A stretch of 64,000 nt of DNA, from the NCBI GenBank assembly GCA_014874475.1, contig JADBJJ010000023.1, forward strand, positions 314,001 through 378,000, given 5' to 3'. Below the pieces are notes generated by a model, which had not been told where the DNA came from, made no database searches, and saw only the letters and a program-made list of their open reading frames with translations. This document shows positions 43,546 to 51,115 of the stretch, one piece after another. A program made the translations under genes and the position numbers. Origin of the DNA: Chloroflexota bacterium. Its GTDB lineage: Bacteria; Chloroflexota; Anaerolineae; B4-G1; DUEL01. How positions within the stretch are numbered: position 1 is the first letter of the stretch; each line of letters opens with the position of its first letter.

Positions 43546-44521
43546 ATCCCGCCCCGTTCTGGTGACCGGCGCTACGGGCTTTGTGGGCCGTACCCTCTGT
43601 CCCTACCTGGCCGAAAAGGGGTATCGGGTCCGAGCACTGGTCCGTCGGACTTCTGACCACGGCTTTCTGGATGCGCTGGGGGTGGAGAAGGCATGGGGGG
43701 ACCTCCGCGACCCGGCATCGGTGGCAGCGGCAGTGAAGGGATGCCACGCCGTCATCCACGCCGGGGCCGCCTTTCGCTTCTGGGGACGACGGGAAGAGTT
43801 CTGGGCTGTGAACGTACAGGGAACCCGAAATACTCTGGAGGCCGCCTGTCAGGCCGGAGTGGACCGGTTCGTCCATATCTCCACCATTGCCGTTGTCGGG
43901 AAACCTCCGGCTGAAGGACTGATCACCGAAGAGACCCCCTGCCAGCCCCAGGATGCCTACCAGGAGAGCAAACTGGAAGCAGAGCGACAGGTTCTGGCCT
44001 TTGGGCGGGAATCTGGCCTCTCTGTTATCGTCCTGCGCCCCGGAGCCATCTACGGTCCCTGGAGCCACTACGCCTTCAACCGCCTGTTCGTGGAGGACCC
44101 CCTGCGCGGGCTGGCCTTCCGGGTCCACGGCGGACACCACATCACCTTCCCGGTCTTTGTGCGGGATGTGGCGTGGGCAGCGGAGGCGGCGCTCACGCGC
44201 GGCCGTTCTGGCGAGGTCTATCATATCTGCGGGTCGTGCGTGAGCCACCGGGAGGTCGGGGAGGTGCTGGAGCGGCTGATCGGTCGGCGCATCCGCTGGA
44301 TCCCTGCCCCAGCCTGGGGAATGGTCGCGCTGGCGCGGGTATGGACGGCCATCTCCCGCTGGACCGGACGGGAGCCTTATTACCCCATCGGCCTCTACCC
44401 ATACGTCTTTTACGACTGGCGGGTGAGTGCAGAGAAGGCGCGACGGGAGTTGGGCTACGAGCCGACGCCGCTGGAGGAAGGGTTACGGCAAACGCTGGAA
44501 TGGTACAGGAGCGGGAAATGA
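43529..44521 (+). CDS. NAD(P)-dependent epimerase/dehydratase (extended SDR)
   Basis: This 330-residue extended short-chain dehydrogenase has the nucleotide-binding VLVTGATGFVGRTL, WGDLRDPASV, the catalytic YQESK (YxxxK, in DAYQESKLEAE) and LRPGAIYGPWS. It resembles the group of NAD-dependent sugar epimerases and 3-beta-hydroxysteroid dehydrogenase-like enzymes, and the substrate is unknown. The start is GTG 43529 with GGAGG 4 nt upstream, inside the udk end. A more upstream ATG lies deeper in udk and is less likely. A terminator hairpin follows the stop directly. Confidence 0.85.
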   Translation: MGPPPESRPVLVTGATGFVGRTLCPYLAEKGYRVRALVRRTSDHGFLDALGVEKAWGDLRDPASVAAAVKGCHAVIHAGAAFRFWGRREEFWAVNVQGTRNTLEAACQAGVDRFVHISTIAVVGKPPAEGLITEETPCQPQDAYQESKLEAERQVLAFGRESGLSVIVLRPGAIYGPWSHYAFNRLFVEDPLRGLAFRVHGGHHITFPVFVRDVAWAAEAALTRGRSGEVYHICGSCVSHREVGEVLERLIGRRIRWIPAPAWGMVALARVWTAISRWTGREPYYPIGLYPYVFYDWRVSAEKARRELGYEPTPLEEGLRQTLEWYRSGK

Positions 44522-44525
44522 TGCA

Positions 44526-44548
44526 GACGGCGGCCTTCGGCCGCCGTC
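44526..44548. terminator. Convergent terminator hairpin
   Basis: GACGGCGGCC (44526-44535) pairs perfectly with GGCCGCCGTC (44539-44548) around a TTC loop, between the convergent epimerase and GTPase genes. A few T residues follow on the plus strand. Confidence 0.75.
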
Positions 44549-44552
44549 CGCA

Positions 44553-45059
44553 TTATTCCAACAACCCAGCGAGGCAGGCCAGAACAGAGTGGGCGCTGGC
44601 CTTCTGGCGGGGATCGCAGGCGACAACCCGCTGGGAAGCCACTCCCAGCAGCCGGGCAATCTCCTCCAGGGGCATGGGGCGGTGCCCGTCCTGTTTGGTC
44701 GCCACCACCAGATAGGGAGTCCGCCGACGGGCCAGACGCCGCAGGAGTTGGCGGGCCAGCGTCAGGGTGGAGCGGTCGGTGCTGTCCACCAGGATCAGCA
44801 GCGCGTCCGCATCCCGGGCCAGAATGTCCCACATAAAGTCAAAGCGCGGCTGGCCCGGAGTGCCATACAGGTGGAACAACCACGCTCCGACCGTCGTTTG
44901 CCCGTAATCCATCGCCACCGTAGTGGTCTCTTTGACCCGAGACAGGTCATCGGTGATAGGCTTTTCCGTGCTGACGACCGCGATATCGGAGGCCGTCCGG
45001 ATAAATGCGCTTTTCCCCGTGTTGAATGCCCCGGTGATCACGACTTTGCAGAACTTCAT
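44553..45059 (-). CDS. Small Ras-like GTPase (MglA/conservon type)
   Basis: This 168-residue stand-alone G domain has G1 [14 protein letters not shown]3 [14 protein letters not shown] and G4 VVATKQDGH, followed by a short C-terminal helix. It belongs to the prokaryotic Rab/Arf-like GTPases that work in signalling or polarity, often with roadblock proteins and sensor kinases. No roadblock gene is adjacent. Its ATG overlaps the stop of the OmpR-type regulator by 4 nt, so both are made from one message. A regulator-GTPase pair suggests that phosphorylation-dependent transcription and a GTP switch belong to one pathway. That link is inferred. Confidence 0.88.
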   Translation of the reverse strand: MKFCKVVITGAFNTGKSAFIRTASDIAVVSTEKPITDDLSRVKETTTVAMDYGQTTVGAWLFHLYGTPGQPRFDFMWDILARDADALLILVDSTDRSTLTLARQLLRRLARRRTPYLVVATKQDGHRPMPLEEIARLLGVASQRVVACDPRQKASAHSVLACLAGLLE

Positions 45060-45790
45060 TGGGTTCTCTCCTCCGTATCCCGACGGAAATCCACAAAGCG
45101 ATACCCCACGCCACGCTCTGTGAAGATGTAGCGCGGATTGGATGGGTCCGGCTCAATCTTCTGCCGGAGATAAGCGATATAGAGCCGCACGTAGTGGGTC
45201 TCGTCCCGGTATTCAGGCCCCCAAACCTTCACCAGCAGCGTCTCCTGAGGAACCACCCATCCGGCGTTTTCAATCAATACGCTCAACAGGCGGAACTCGG
45301 TGGGGCGGAGTTTAACCCGTTTTCCCTCCACGATGGCCTCTTGAAGGTTGAAATCCACACTGAGATAGTCATCAATCTTCAGGATAGCGGATTCCGGAGG
45401 GGCCATCGGGCGGGCTCGCCGGAGGACGGCATGGATACGGCTGACCAGTTCCCGCACGCTGAAGGGTTTGGTCATGTAGTCATCGGCTCCCAGCCGCAGC
45501 CCGCGGACGATATCATCTTCATCGGACCGGACGGTCAGCATAATGACCGGTACATCAGAGAATTCGCGCAGGAGCCGAAGGGTTTCAAAGCCGTCTATAT
45601 CGGGCATCATCACGTCCAGCAGGACCAGGTCCGGATAGGCGGAACGGACACGCTGGAGCGCTTCCAGACCGGAGGTCGCGTTGATGACCCGGAATCCTTC
45701 CAGTTCCAGGTTCATTCGCACAAAGCGAAGGATCTTTTCCTCATCATCTACCGCAAGGATCAGCGGGCCAGAAGACTTTTTGCTGCTCAT
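45056..45790 (-). CDS. OmpR/PhoB-family response regulator
   Basis: This 244-residue two-domain regulator has a receiver with the acidic pair VDDEEK, the phospho-acceptor Asp in [13 protein letters not shown], the Thr of IMLTVRSDE and the Lys in YMTKPFS. A C-terminal winged helix follows, with [18 protein letters not shown] and the wing [10 protein letters not shown]. The closest known type is KdpE/PhoP-like. No histidine kinase gene is adjacent. It follows an 80-residue unknown protein by 3 nt and overlaps the GTPase gene by 4 nt. A promoter upstream of the 80-residue gene (46075-46102) probably serves all three. Confidence 0.94.
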   Translation of the reverse strand: MSSKKSSGPLILAVDDEEKILRFVRMNLELEGFRVINATSGLEALQRVRSAYPDLVLLDVMMPDIDGFETLRLLREFSDVPVIMLTVRSDEDDIVRGLRLGADDYMTKPFSVRELVSRIHAVLRRARPMAPPESAILKIDDYLSVDFNLQEAIVEGKRVKLRPTEFRLLSVLIENAGWVVPQETLLVKVWGPEYRDETHYVRLYIAYLRQKIEPDPSNPRYIFTERGVGYRFVDFRRDTEERTQ

Positions 45791-45793
45791 CCG

Positions 45794-46036
45794 TTATTCT
45801 CGCACAAACGTCACAATCTCCTCTTCCTCACCGGTAGGCAGAATCTCCACGCAGTGAATACGGTGCCAGGGCAGAATCAGGGAGCGGACTTCGGGAAGCA
45901 AATAACTCACCTCCCGCCCATCCCGTCGGCGGGGGTTCTCACAGATCAGGAACTGATCCGTAGTTTCGGGAATGCGATCGATTTCGGCCACAATGGGGTC
46001 TTCGTTCATCACATGAATCAGGACCGTCATTGGCAT
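45794..46036 (-). CDS. 80-residue conserved-looking protein of unknown function
   Basis: I do not recognise a family. The protein has no signal or membrane segment. It begins with a beta-strand-like MTVLIHVMNED, has a basic turn NPRRRDGRE in the middle, a Trp-His pair (LPWHRIHCVEILP) and an acidic end. The ATG at 46036 has GGAGGTCTTAG upstream, and the next gene (response regulator) starts 3 nt after the stop, so the gene is clearly real and co-translated. It may be an accessory or allosteric subunit of the regulator-GTPase pair. Confidence 0.75.
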   Translation of the reverse strand: MPMTVLIHVMNEDPIVAEIDRIPETTDQFLICENPRRRDGREVSYLLPEVRSLILPWHRIHCVEILPTGEEEEIVTFVRE

Positions 46037-46074
46037 CTAAGACCTCCTGAAGACGGAGTTTTGTTGCGACGGTG

Positions 46075-46102
46075 AAGATACAAAACCCGTCCTTCCTGTC
46101 AA
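46075..46102 (-). promoter_or_regulatory. Promoter before the 80-residue protein, regulator and GTPase genes
   Basis: On the minus strand, TTGACA (46097-46102) and TATCTT (46075-46080) are separated by 16 bp, just after the FHA gene stop. This makes the last three genes an independently expressed unit. Confidence 0.55.
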
Positions 46103-46113
46103 TGGGTCTGGTT

Positions 46114-46641
46114 CTACTCTATCTCCTTACCTGCGCCAACCGTGATATGGAGGCGCAATCGGCCCAACTGGACCTCGGACTCTTGGGGCAGAGGATACGG
46201 CAGGTAGGGGGTCAGGCGCTGACCGTTCAGGAAAGTGCCGTTGGCACTTCCTACGTCTTCAATGTAGGTCCTCCCTTCCCGCTGGACGATTTTGGCATGG
46301 CGGCGGGAAACGCCCATTTCCAGTCCCTTCTCCGCGCCCAGGTCCAGATGAGGAAAGATGCCATGGGTGGGGTCCAGCCGCCCTAGCAACAGTTCAGGTA
46401 GCGCCGGGAGCACAACCTCCCGTCCGGTATCCAAGATTCGCACCCGGATGACAGGCGGTGCCTTCCCCCGCTCATCACCCGGCAGTTCGGTCTCCCAGGC
46501 CGCTGCCCGTGGCATAAGGAGTTCATCGGTGGGGAACGGTTCTGTCCGCAGTGTTTTCATAGTGGGGAGATAGACGCCACACTCGGTGCAGAAAAGAGTA
46601 CCCAATCGGTGTTTCTTTCCACAAGACGGACACTCTATCAT
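46114..46641 (-). CDS. Zinc-ribbon plus FHA domain protein
   Basis: FHA domains bind phosphothreonine peptides. The 175-residue protein has an N-terminal zinc ribbon (CPSCGKKH, then CTECGVYL) and a C-terminal FHA domain (about residues 65-165). The latter has LLLGRLDP, GVSRRHAKIVQR (the Ser-Arg and His of the phosphopeptide site) and IEDVGSANGTFLNGQ. It is encoded directly after the J-domain-VWA gene (4-nt overlap) and close to the kinase and phosphatase. The natural reading is that it reads out threonine phosphorylation by the neighbouring kinase. There is no membrane segment. Confidence 0.92.
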   Translation of the reverse strand: MIECPSCGKKHRLGTLFCTECGVYLPTMKTLRTEPFPTDELLMPRAAAWETELPGDERGKAPPVIRVRILDTGREVVLPALPELLLGRLDPTHGIFPHLDLGAEKGLEMGVSRRHAKIVQREGRTYIEDVGSANGTFLNGQRLTPYLPYPLPQESEVQLGRLRLHITVGAGKEIE

Positions 46642-48104
46642 GGCCCCCTCCCTTTTATACCCAGGCTTCGGGTCCCGTAACGAAGCATCTTCTGCCCCTT
46701 GCCGGACATATGGCCTCCCTGGGCAATGCGACCCGCTTCCAGCAGCGCCACATGCGCCAGTTCTGTCTCCCCCATATCCAGCAGGCGGGTTGCAATCGTC
46801 TCCAGCCGTTGTCGGGCATCTTCAATATGACCTGTATCCAGGGCTTTCCAGACCTGCTCCTGCATCCGGAAAATACTGAGTCGGCTGAGGATATTGACCA
46901 GAACCGGGGAGACCGGTTCTTCCACGGCTTCAGAGACGAACTCCCGTTCCAGGTCAAAAACCAGATGCTCATGCCGTTTAAAGGTGGGAACATAGGCACT
47001 CATTTCCAGTTGGAGCAGAGGGTGGAACCCCAGCTGGCTCCCCCGGACGACAATCTCAAAGAGAACCTGCGTAGCCTTTCCGGCCAGCAGATTGCCCAAA
47101 TGGTACACTCCTTCTTTCGGAGCGCACCGCTCCATAAAGGGTGCAACCCGGAAACAGTTTTCCACCCACGCCCGCTCGGTCGTGCGAACCGTCAATTGGA
47201 CATCGCGGGCCAGCAACATCGTCAGCCGCTGAACCAAGTCCCGCATAACCTCGCGAACCTGCTGCGGATGGGCGATGTAACCGGAGGTCCCGCCAGCCTG
47301 ACGAGCCAACTGATCCAGAAAGGTATCGTTCCAGTCTTCGCCGATGCCCAGCACGCTGATTTCAATCCCTTCCAGTCCGGCCCGACGGGCCTCCGCCAGG
47401 CACTGCTCTTCGTCCCCATATGTGCGCCCATCGGTCAGCAGAATCAAATGACTGATGCCCTCTTCTTTGTGATGACGCCGGATCTCTTCCAGGCCGGCCC
47501 GCAACCCTTGTAGAATTTCCGTGCCCCCGCTGGCCCATATGGAAGAAATCCGGGCATGGATCCGCAGCGGGTCTGTCAGCGGCTGGCTAGGGTACATTAC
47601 CGTTGCCCGATCGTTGAAGGCGACTACCCCGACCACATCCGTCTTCGTCAACTCGTCCACAATCTGGTGGGCCGCCGCTTTGACATGGTCCAGCCGGTCA
47701 CCGTCCATAGAAGTGCTCTGATCAATGACCAGGCACAGATTCAGCGGGATCCGTGTGAAGGAGGTTCTTCCGGACGGTTTTAGATCCACCAGGAGATAGA
47801 GCATCTGCTCATCCGGCAGGGCCTGGAGTTGCTGGCGGCTGACCAGAATGTCCCAGGCCAGGGCCACATTCAGGTCTCGCCCCCGCTCCGACCGCTGTCG
47901 GTCGTAGGCTTGCCGCCGGGCCAGGTCACCCAGGACCCGGTAGGCTTCCTGAACCTCCTGGAATCGCTCGGCCGAAGCCTCGTCCGATCCACTATCAGGA
48001 TGAAACCGGCGGACCAGTTTCCGGTAAGCGTGCCGGATTTCTTCCTGAGTAGCCAGAGGAGAAACTCCTAAGACGGCGTATAAATCCTTTTCTTCCCCCG
48101 GCAT
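46638..48104 (-). CDS. J-domain plus von Willebrand factor A domain protein
   Basis: This 488-residue fusion has an N-terminal DnaJ-type J domain (about residues 7-68, with the HPD motif in RFHPDSG) and a VWA domain (about 115-300) with an intact metal site: DQSTSMDGD, the Thr region, and LLTDGRTYGDEE. A beta-rich and then helical C-terminal part follows, with helical repeats at the end. A J domain would recruit Hsp70, and the VWA would bind a client or partner in a Mg2+-dependent way. The ATG at 48104 is preferred over GTG 48110 because GGAGG is 7 nt before it. It overlaps neighbours on both sides, so it is translated with the PP2C and FHA genes. Confidence 0.9.
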   Translation of the reverse strand: MPGEEKDLYAVLGVSPLATQEEIRHAYRKLVRRFHPDSGSDEASAERFQEVQEAYRVLGDLARRQAYDRQRSERGRDLNVALAWDILVSRQQLQALPDEQMLYLLVDLKPSGRTSFTRIPLNLCLVIDQSTSMDGDRLDHVKAAAHQIVDELTKTDVVGVVAFNDRATVMYPSQPLTDPLRIHARISSIWASGGTEILQGLRAGLEEIRRHHKEEGISHLILLTDGRTYGDEEQCLAEARRAGLEGIEISVLGIGEDWNDTFLDQLARQAGGTSGYIAHPQQVREVMRDLVQRLTMLLARDVQLTVRTTERAWVENCFRVAPFMERCAPKEGVYHLGNLLAGKATQVLFEIVVRGSQLGFHPLLQLEMSAYVPTFKRHEHLVFDLEREFVSEAVEEPVSPVLVNILSRLSIFRMQEQVWKALDTGHIEDARQRLETIATRLLDMGETELAHVALLEAGRIAQGGHMSGKGQKMLRYGTRSLGIKGRGP

Positions 48105-48106
48105 TC

Positions 48107-49012
48107 TCACCCCTCCAGAGAATTCAATCCGGTTTCAGGGATTTCCGGAGGAGCCGCAATGATGATGCTGATGTTATCTTTTCCTCCTGCCTGGTTGGCC
48201 TTCTCCACAAGGACGTCACATGCCTCTTGCAGGGAGGAGGAGGTGCTTACAACATGAGCGATTTCCTCCTCACTGACCATTTCCCAGAGTCCATCGGAGC
48301 AGAGCAGGAGCGCTCCTTCTGCCGGTATGTGGCAGAAAAACGTATCCACCTCCAGCGGCCCTTTTTGCCCCACTGCGCGATACAGGATGTTTCGTTGCGG
48401 GTGATGGGCCCTCTCTTCTACGGTCATCTGGCCCAATTCTACCATAATATCCACAATGGAGTGATCGCGAGTAATCTGACTGCAACCGGTAGATGAGACC
48501 AGATAAGCCCGGCTATCCCCGACGTTGGCAATATAGGCCCGGTTCCCCAGAATCAGGGCGCACAGGAGCGTGGTTCCTCCTCCCGGCACGCGCTCAATGA
48601 CCAGTTCGTTGGCTCTCTGAAAAGCCTCCATCAGCAATTCTTTCAGCGAGGGTTCGCTGGCGCTGCGCTCGTGCAGGGGGAGTGGAGTCAGGTAGGTGTG
48701 CAGGATATGCCGAGCCGCCGCCCGGGCCGCCAGCGTGCTGGCGACCTCACCAGCGAGATGTCCACCCATCCCGTCAGCCAGAACCAGGAGAGCAGTGAGC
48801 AGTGCGCCGTGATAACCCGCCTGTTCTAACTCTATCACCAGCACCGTATCTTCATTATGACTCCGTTGTCGCCCGACGTCGGTGGCCCATCCCAGCCTCA
48901 TACGCGGGGACGGGCGCCGTATCGGCGGGGCTGGTGGAGAGGGCTCGACAACCTTTGGTTGTTCCTGCTGTCCTGCTCTCCGGAAACAGCGAATCCAGGA
49001 TTTCCAGTTCAA
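48107..49012 (-). CDS. PP2C-family protein phosphatase
   Basis: PP2C enzymes remove phosphate from Ser/Thr using two Mg2+ or Mn2+. The 301-residue protein has a Pro-rich N-terminal stretch, then the catalytic domain with SHNEDTVLV, LADGMGGHLAGEVAS, NVGDSRAYLV, LCSDGLWEMV and GGKDNISIII, so all metal-binding Asp residues are present. The start is TTG at 49012, supported by AAAAAGGAG 8 nt upstream; an ATG at 48901 would remove the Pro-rich part. It lies 63 nt downstream of the kinase gene and overlaps the J-domain-VWA gene. It is the obvious antagonist of the kinase. Confidence 0.93.
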   Translation of the reverse strand: MNWKSWIRCFRRAGQQEQPKVVEPSPPAPPIRRPSPRMRLGWATDVGRQRSHNEDTVLVIELEQAGYHGALLTALLVLADGMGGHLAGEVASTLAARAAARHILHTYLTPLPLHERSASEPSLKELLMEAFQRANELVIERVPGGGTTLLCALILGNRAYIANVGDSRAYLVSSTGCSQITRDHSIVDIMVELGQMTVEERAHHPQRNILYRAVGQKGPLEVDTFFCHIPAEGALLLCSDGLWEMVSEEEIAHVVSTSSSLQEACDVLVEKANQAGGKDNISIIIAAPPEIPETGLNSLEG

Positions 49013-49075
49013 CGCCTGTGCTCCTTTTTAGTTTAGAGCAACTCCGCAGGATCGCTCTGTATAAAATTAAATAAA

Positions 49076-51115
49076 TCAAATTGGTAGCGCGTACACGTTG
49101 TGGTCCAGCGAGCCGACATACACGATGTCGTTCTCCACCCTGGGGCTGGAAACAACCGGCCCGCCGGTCTGGAACCGCCATCGCAGTTGCCCCGTCTGGG
49201 CGTCCAGCGAATAGATGTATCCATCCACTGACCCAACGTACACCGCACCCTGATAGACAGCAGGCGACGAGGTGACCTGTCCGCCGGTCCGATACCGCCA
49301 GGCCAGATAACCATTAGTGGCATCCAGGGCGTACACATATCCATCCGCCGAACCAATAAAAACGGTGTCCCCTGCCACTGCTGGGGATGAGACAACGGAG
49401 CCATCGGTCCGATACCGCCAGACCACCCAGCCGGCGCGCAGGTCCAGCGCGTAGATATACCAGTCTTGAGAACCGATGTACAGGAGGTCCCGACTGATTG
49501 CGGGAGATGAGGTAATCGCCCGGCGGGCGCGGAAGCGCCAAATCAAACGGCCGTTAACCCCGATGGCGTGAAGAACTCCTTCCTCATCCCCAAAGTAAAT
49601 GGCATCGGGCCCTGTGGCAGGTGTAGAGCGAACGGCCCCTTCCGTCTCAACACTCCATGCCATTCGCCCGGTGATGGTATTGATCGCGTAGAGATGCCGG
49701 TCGTCCGACCCGATGAAGACGTGCCCGAATTGGATCCGGGGTGAGGAATAAATGCGCCCTTTCGTCGGATACGTCCACATTAACCGCCCGGTTTCCGCGT
49801 TGAGGGCGTACAGGGAGCCATCGGCGGATCCGAAGAAGACCCGCCCGTCCCCCACCGCGGGAGAAGAGGCTATCCCGCCTTCGGCGGCATACTTCCAGAG
49901 AAATTTTCCCGTTTCAGCGTCCAGCGCGTAGAGATTGTTGTCATACGCGCCGATGTATAGAATTCCCTCGTGGATACAGGGGCTGGAACGGACCTCATCC
50001 TCGCAGGCAAACTGCCAGATGACCTTCAGCGCATCGGGAAGGATTCCTTCAGGGGTCGGCATATAGGCGGTGGCCGTCAGCCCCCGGGCGGATTTCAAGG
50101 AGAGAAGCGCCCGCTTCATCTCCTCGGCTGACCCGAATCGTTTCTGGATGTCGTATTCCAGCGCCCGGCCAATAATCTCCTGCAATTCAGCGGAAACGGC
50201 AGGATTGGATTGATGAATAGGGCGCTTGTGAAAAGTGAAGGGCGGTTCCAGTCGGGGGTCCTGTTTGGTCAGCAGATGGTGGAGCGTCGCCCCCAGCGCA
50301 TAAATATCCCCGCGAGGTTCGGCGATTCCCCGATACTGCTCCGGCGGAGAGTAGCCTTCCGTGCCAATCATCGTCCCCCTCTCCCCACTCTGGAAGACCT
50401 TCGCGATGCCAAAATCTACCAGACGAATCCGCCCCTGATCGTCCAGCATCAGGTTAGAGGGCTTCATATCCCGGAATACGATGGGCTGGGGCTTCCGGGT
50501 ATGGAGATACGTCAGCACATCGCAAATCTGGATAGCCCATTGGACCACCTGGGTCTCGGGGAAAAAGCCATCGGTCTCGTTGAGAAGAGCCTCCAGGTCC
50601 TTTCCCGAAATCAACTCGGTGACCAGATAAGCTCGGTCGCCCTCGGTGAAGTAATCGTAGACCTGGGGGATGGCCGGATGGCTCAGTGTTGCCAGAATAC
50701 TGGCCTCTCGCTCAAAGTTCTGCATCATCAGCGACCGAACCCGGGGGTCGGTGGCTGTGTTGAGCATTTCTTTCACCGCACAGAAGCGCTGGACCTTAGG
50801 GAATCGCAGGTCCTGGGCCTTGTAGACAGTGCTCATCCCCCCTGCGCCCAGGACGCTCAGGATGCGGTAACGGCCCTGGAGAACAGTACCTTCGGCCAGC
50901 CGCCCCGATGCCGGTTTCGGATGCGCGTGGACCTCCTGTTTCGCCCCTTCGAGGGAAGGGACAACGGGCTCTGCCGGCGCCGGGGTCGGAGGCACCCCAC
51001 TCAGGCCTGTACCCATCCGCCGCGCAGCCAGCCCTGGAATCACGCGGGTGCGCAGGTCCTCTCCGGACGGCTTCCCTTTGCTTTCTTCCGGGTCTTTATC
51101 CTGCTGCTGTACCAA
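49076..51115 (-). CDS. Soluble Ser/Thr protein kinase with C-terminal PQQ-type beta-propeller
   Basis: This 679-residue protein has a low-complexity N-terminus (1-75) and a Hanks-type kinase domain (about 80-345). The kinase shows the glycine loop LGAGGMSTVYKA, the ATP lysine in FCAVKEML, the catalytic loop FRDMKPSNLML (Phe in place of the His of HRD), VDFGIAK and GTEGYSPPEQY. From about residue 365 to the end, eight repeats of about 40 residues with the YALDAETG/SSPAV pattern form a PQQ-like propeller. There is no transmembrane helix, unlike PknB-type kinases. The TTG start at 51115 lies inside the miaB end, with GGAGG 9 nt upstream. The propeller probably senses a ligand or binds targets. 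Confidence 0.93.
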   Translation of the reverse strand: MVQQQDKDPEESKGKPSGEDLRTRVIPGLAARRMGTGLSGVPPTPAPAEPVVPSLEGAKQEVHAHPKPASGRLAEGTVLQGRYRILSVLGAGGMSTVYKAQDLRFPKVQRFCAVKEMLNTATDPRVRSLMMQNFEREASILATLSHPAIPQVYDYFTEGDRAYLVTELISGKDLEALLNETDGFFPETQVVQWAIQICDVLTYLHTRKPQPIVFRDMKPSNLMLDDQGRIRLVDFGIAKVFQSGERGTMIGTEGYSPPEQYRGIAEPRGDIYALGATLHHLLTKQDPRLEPPFTFHKRPIHQSNPAVSAELQEIIGRALEYDIQKRFGSAEEMKRALLSLKSARGLTATAYMPTPEGILPDALKVIWQFACEDEVRSSPCIHEGILYIGAYDNNLYALDAETGKFLWKYAAEGGIASSPAVGDGRVFFGSADGSLYALNAETGRLMWTYPTKGRIYSSPRIQFGHVFIGSDDRHLYAINTITGRMAWSVETEGAVRSTPATGPDAIYFGDEEGVLHAIGVNGRLIWRFRARRAITSSPAISRDLLYIGSQDWYIYALDLRAGWVVWRYRTDGSVVSSPAVAGDTVFIGSADGYVYALDATNGYLAWRYRTGGQVTSSPAVYQGAVYVGSVDGYIYSLDAQTGQLRWRFQTGGPVVSSPRVENDIVYVGSLDHNVYALPI

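Noticed and set aside
44553-51115. Reading the kinase/PP2C/FHA set as the control pathway of a type VI secretion system
   Set aside because: No T6SS component (Tss/Hcp/VgrG) is present, and the VWA is fused to a J domain, not to the kinase.
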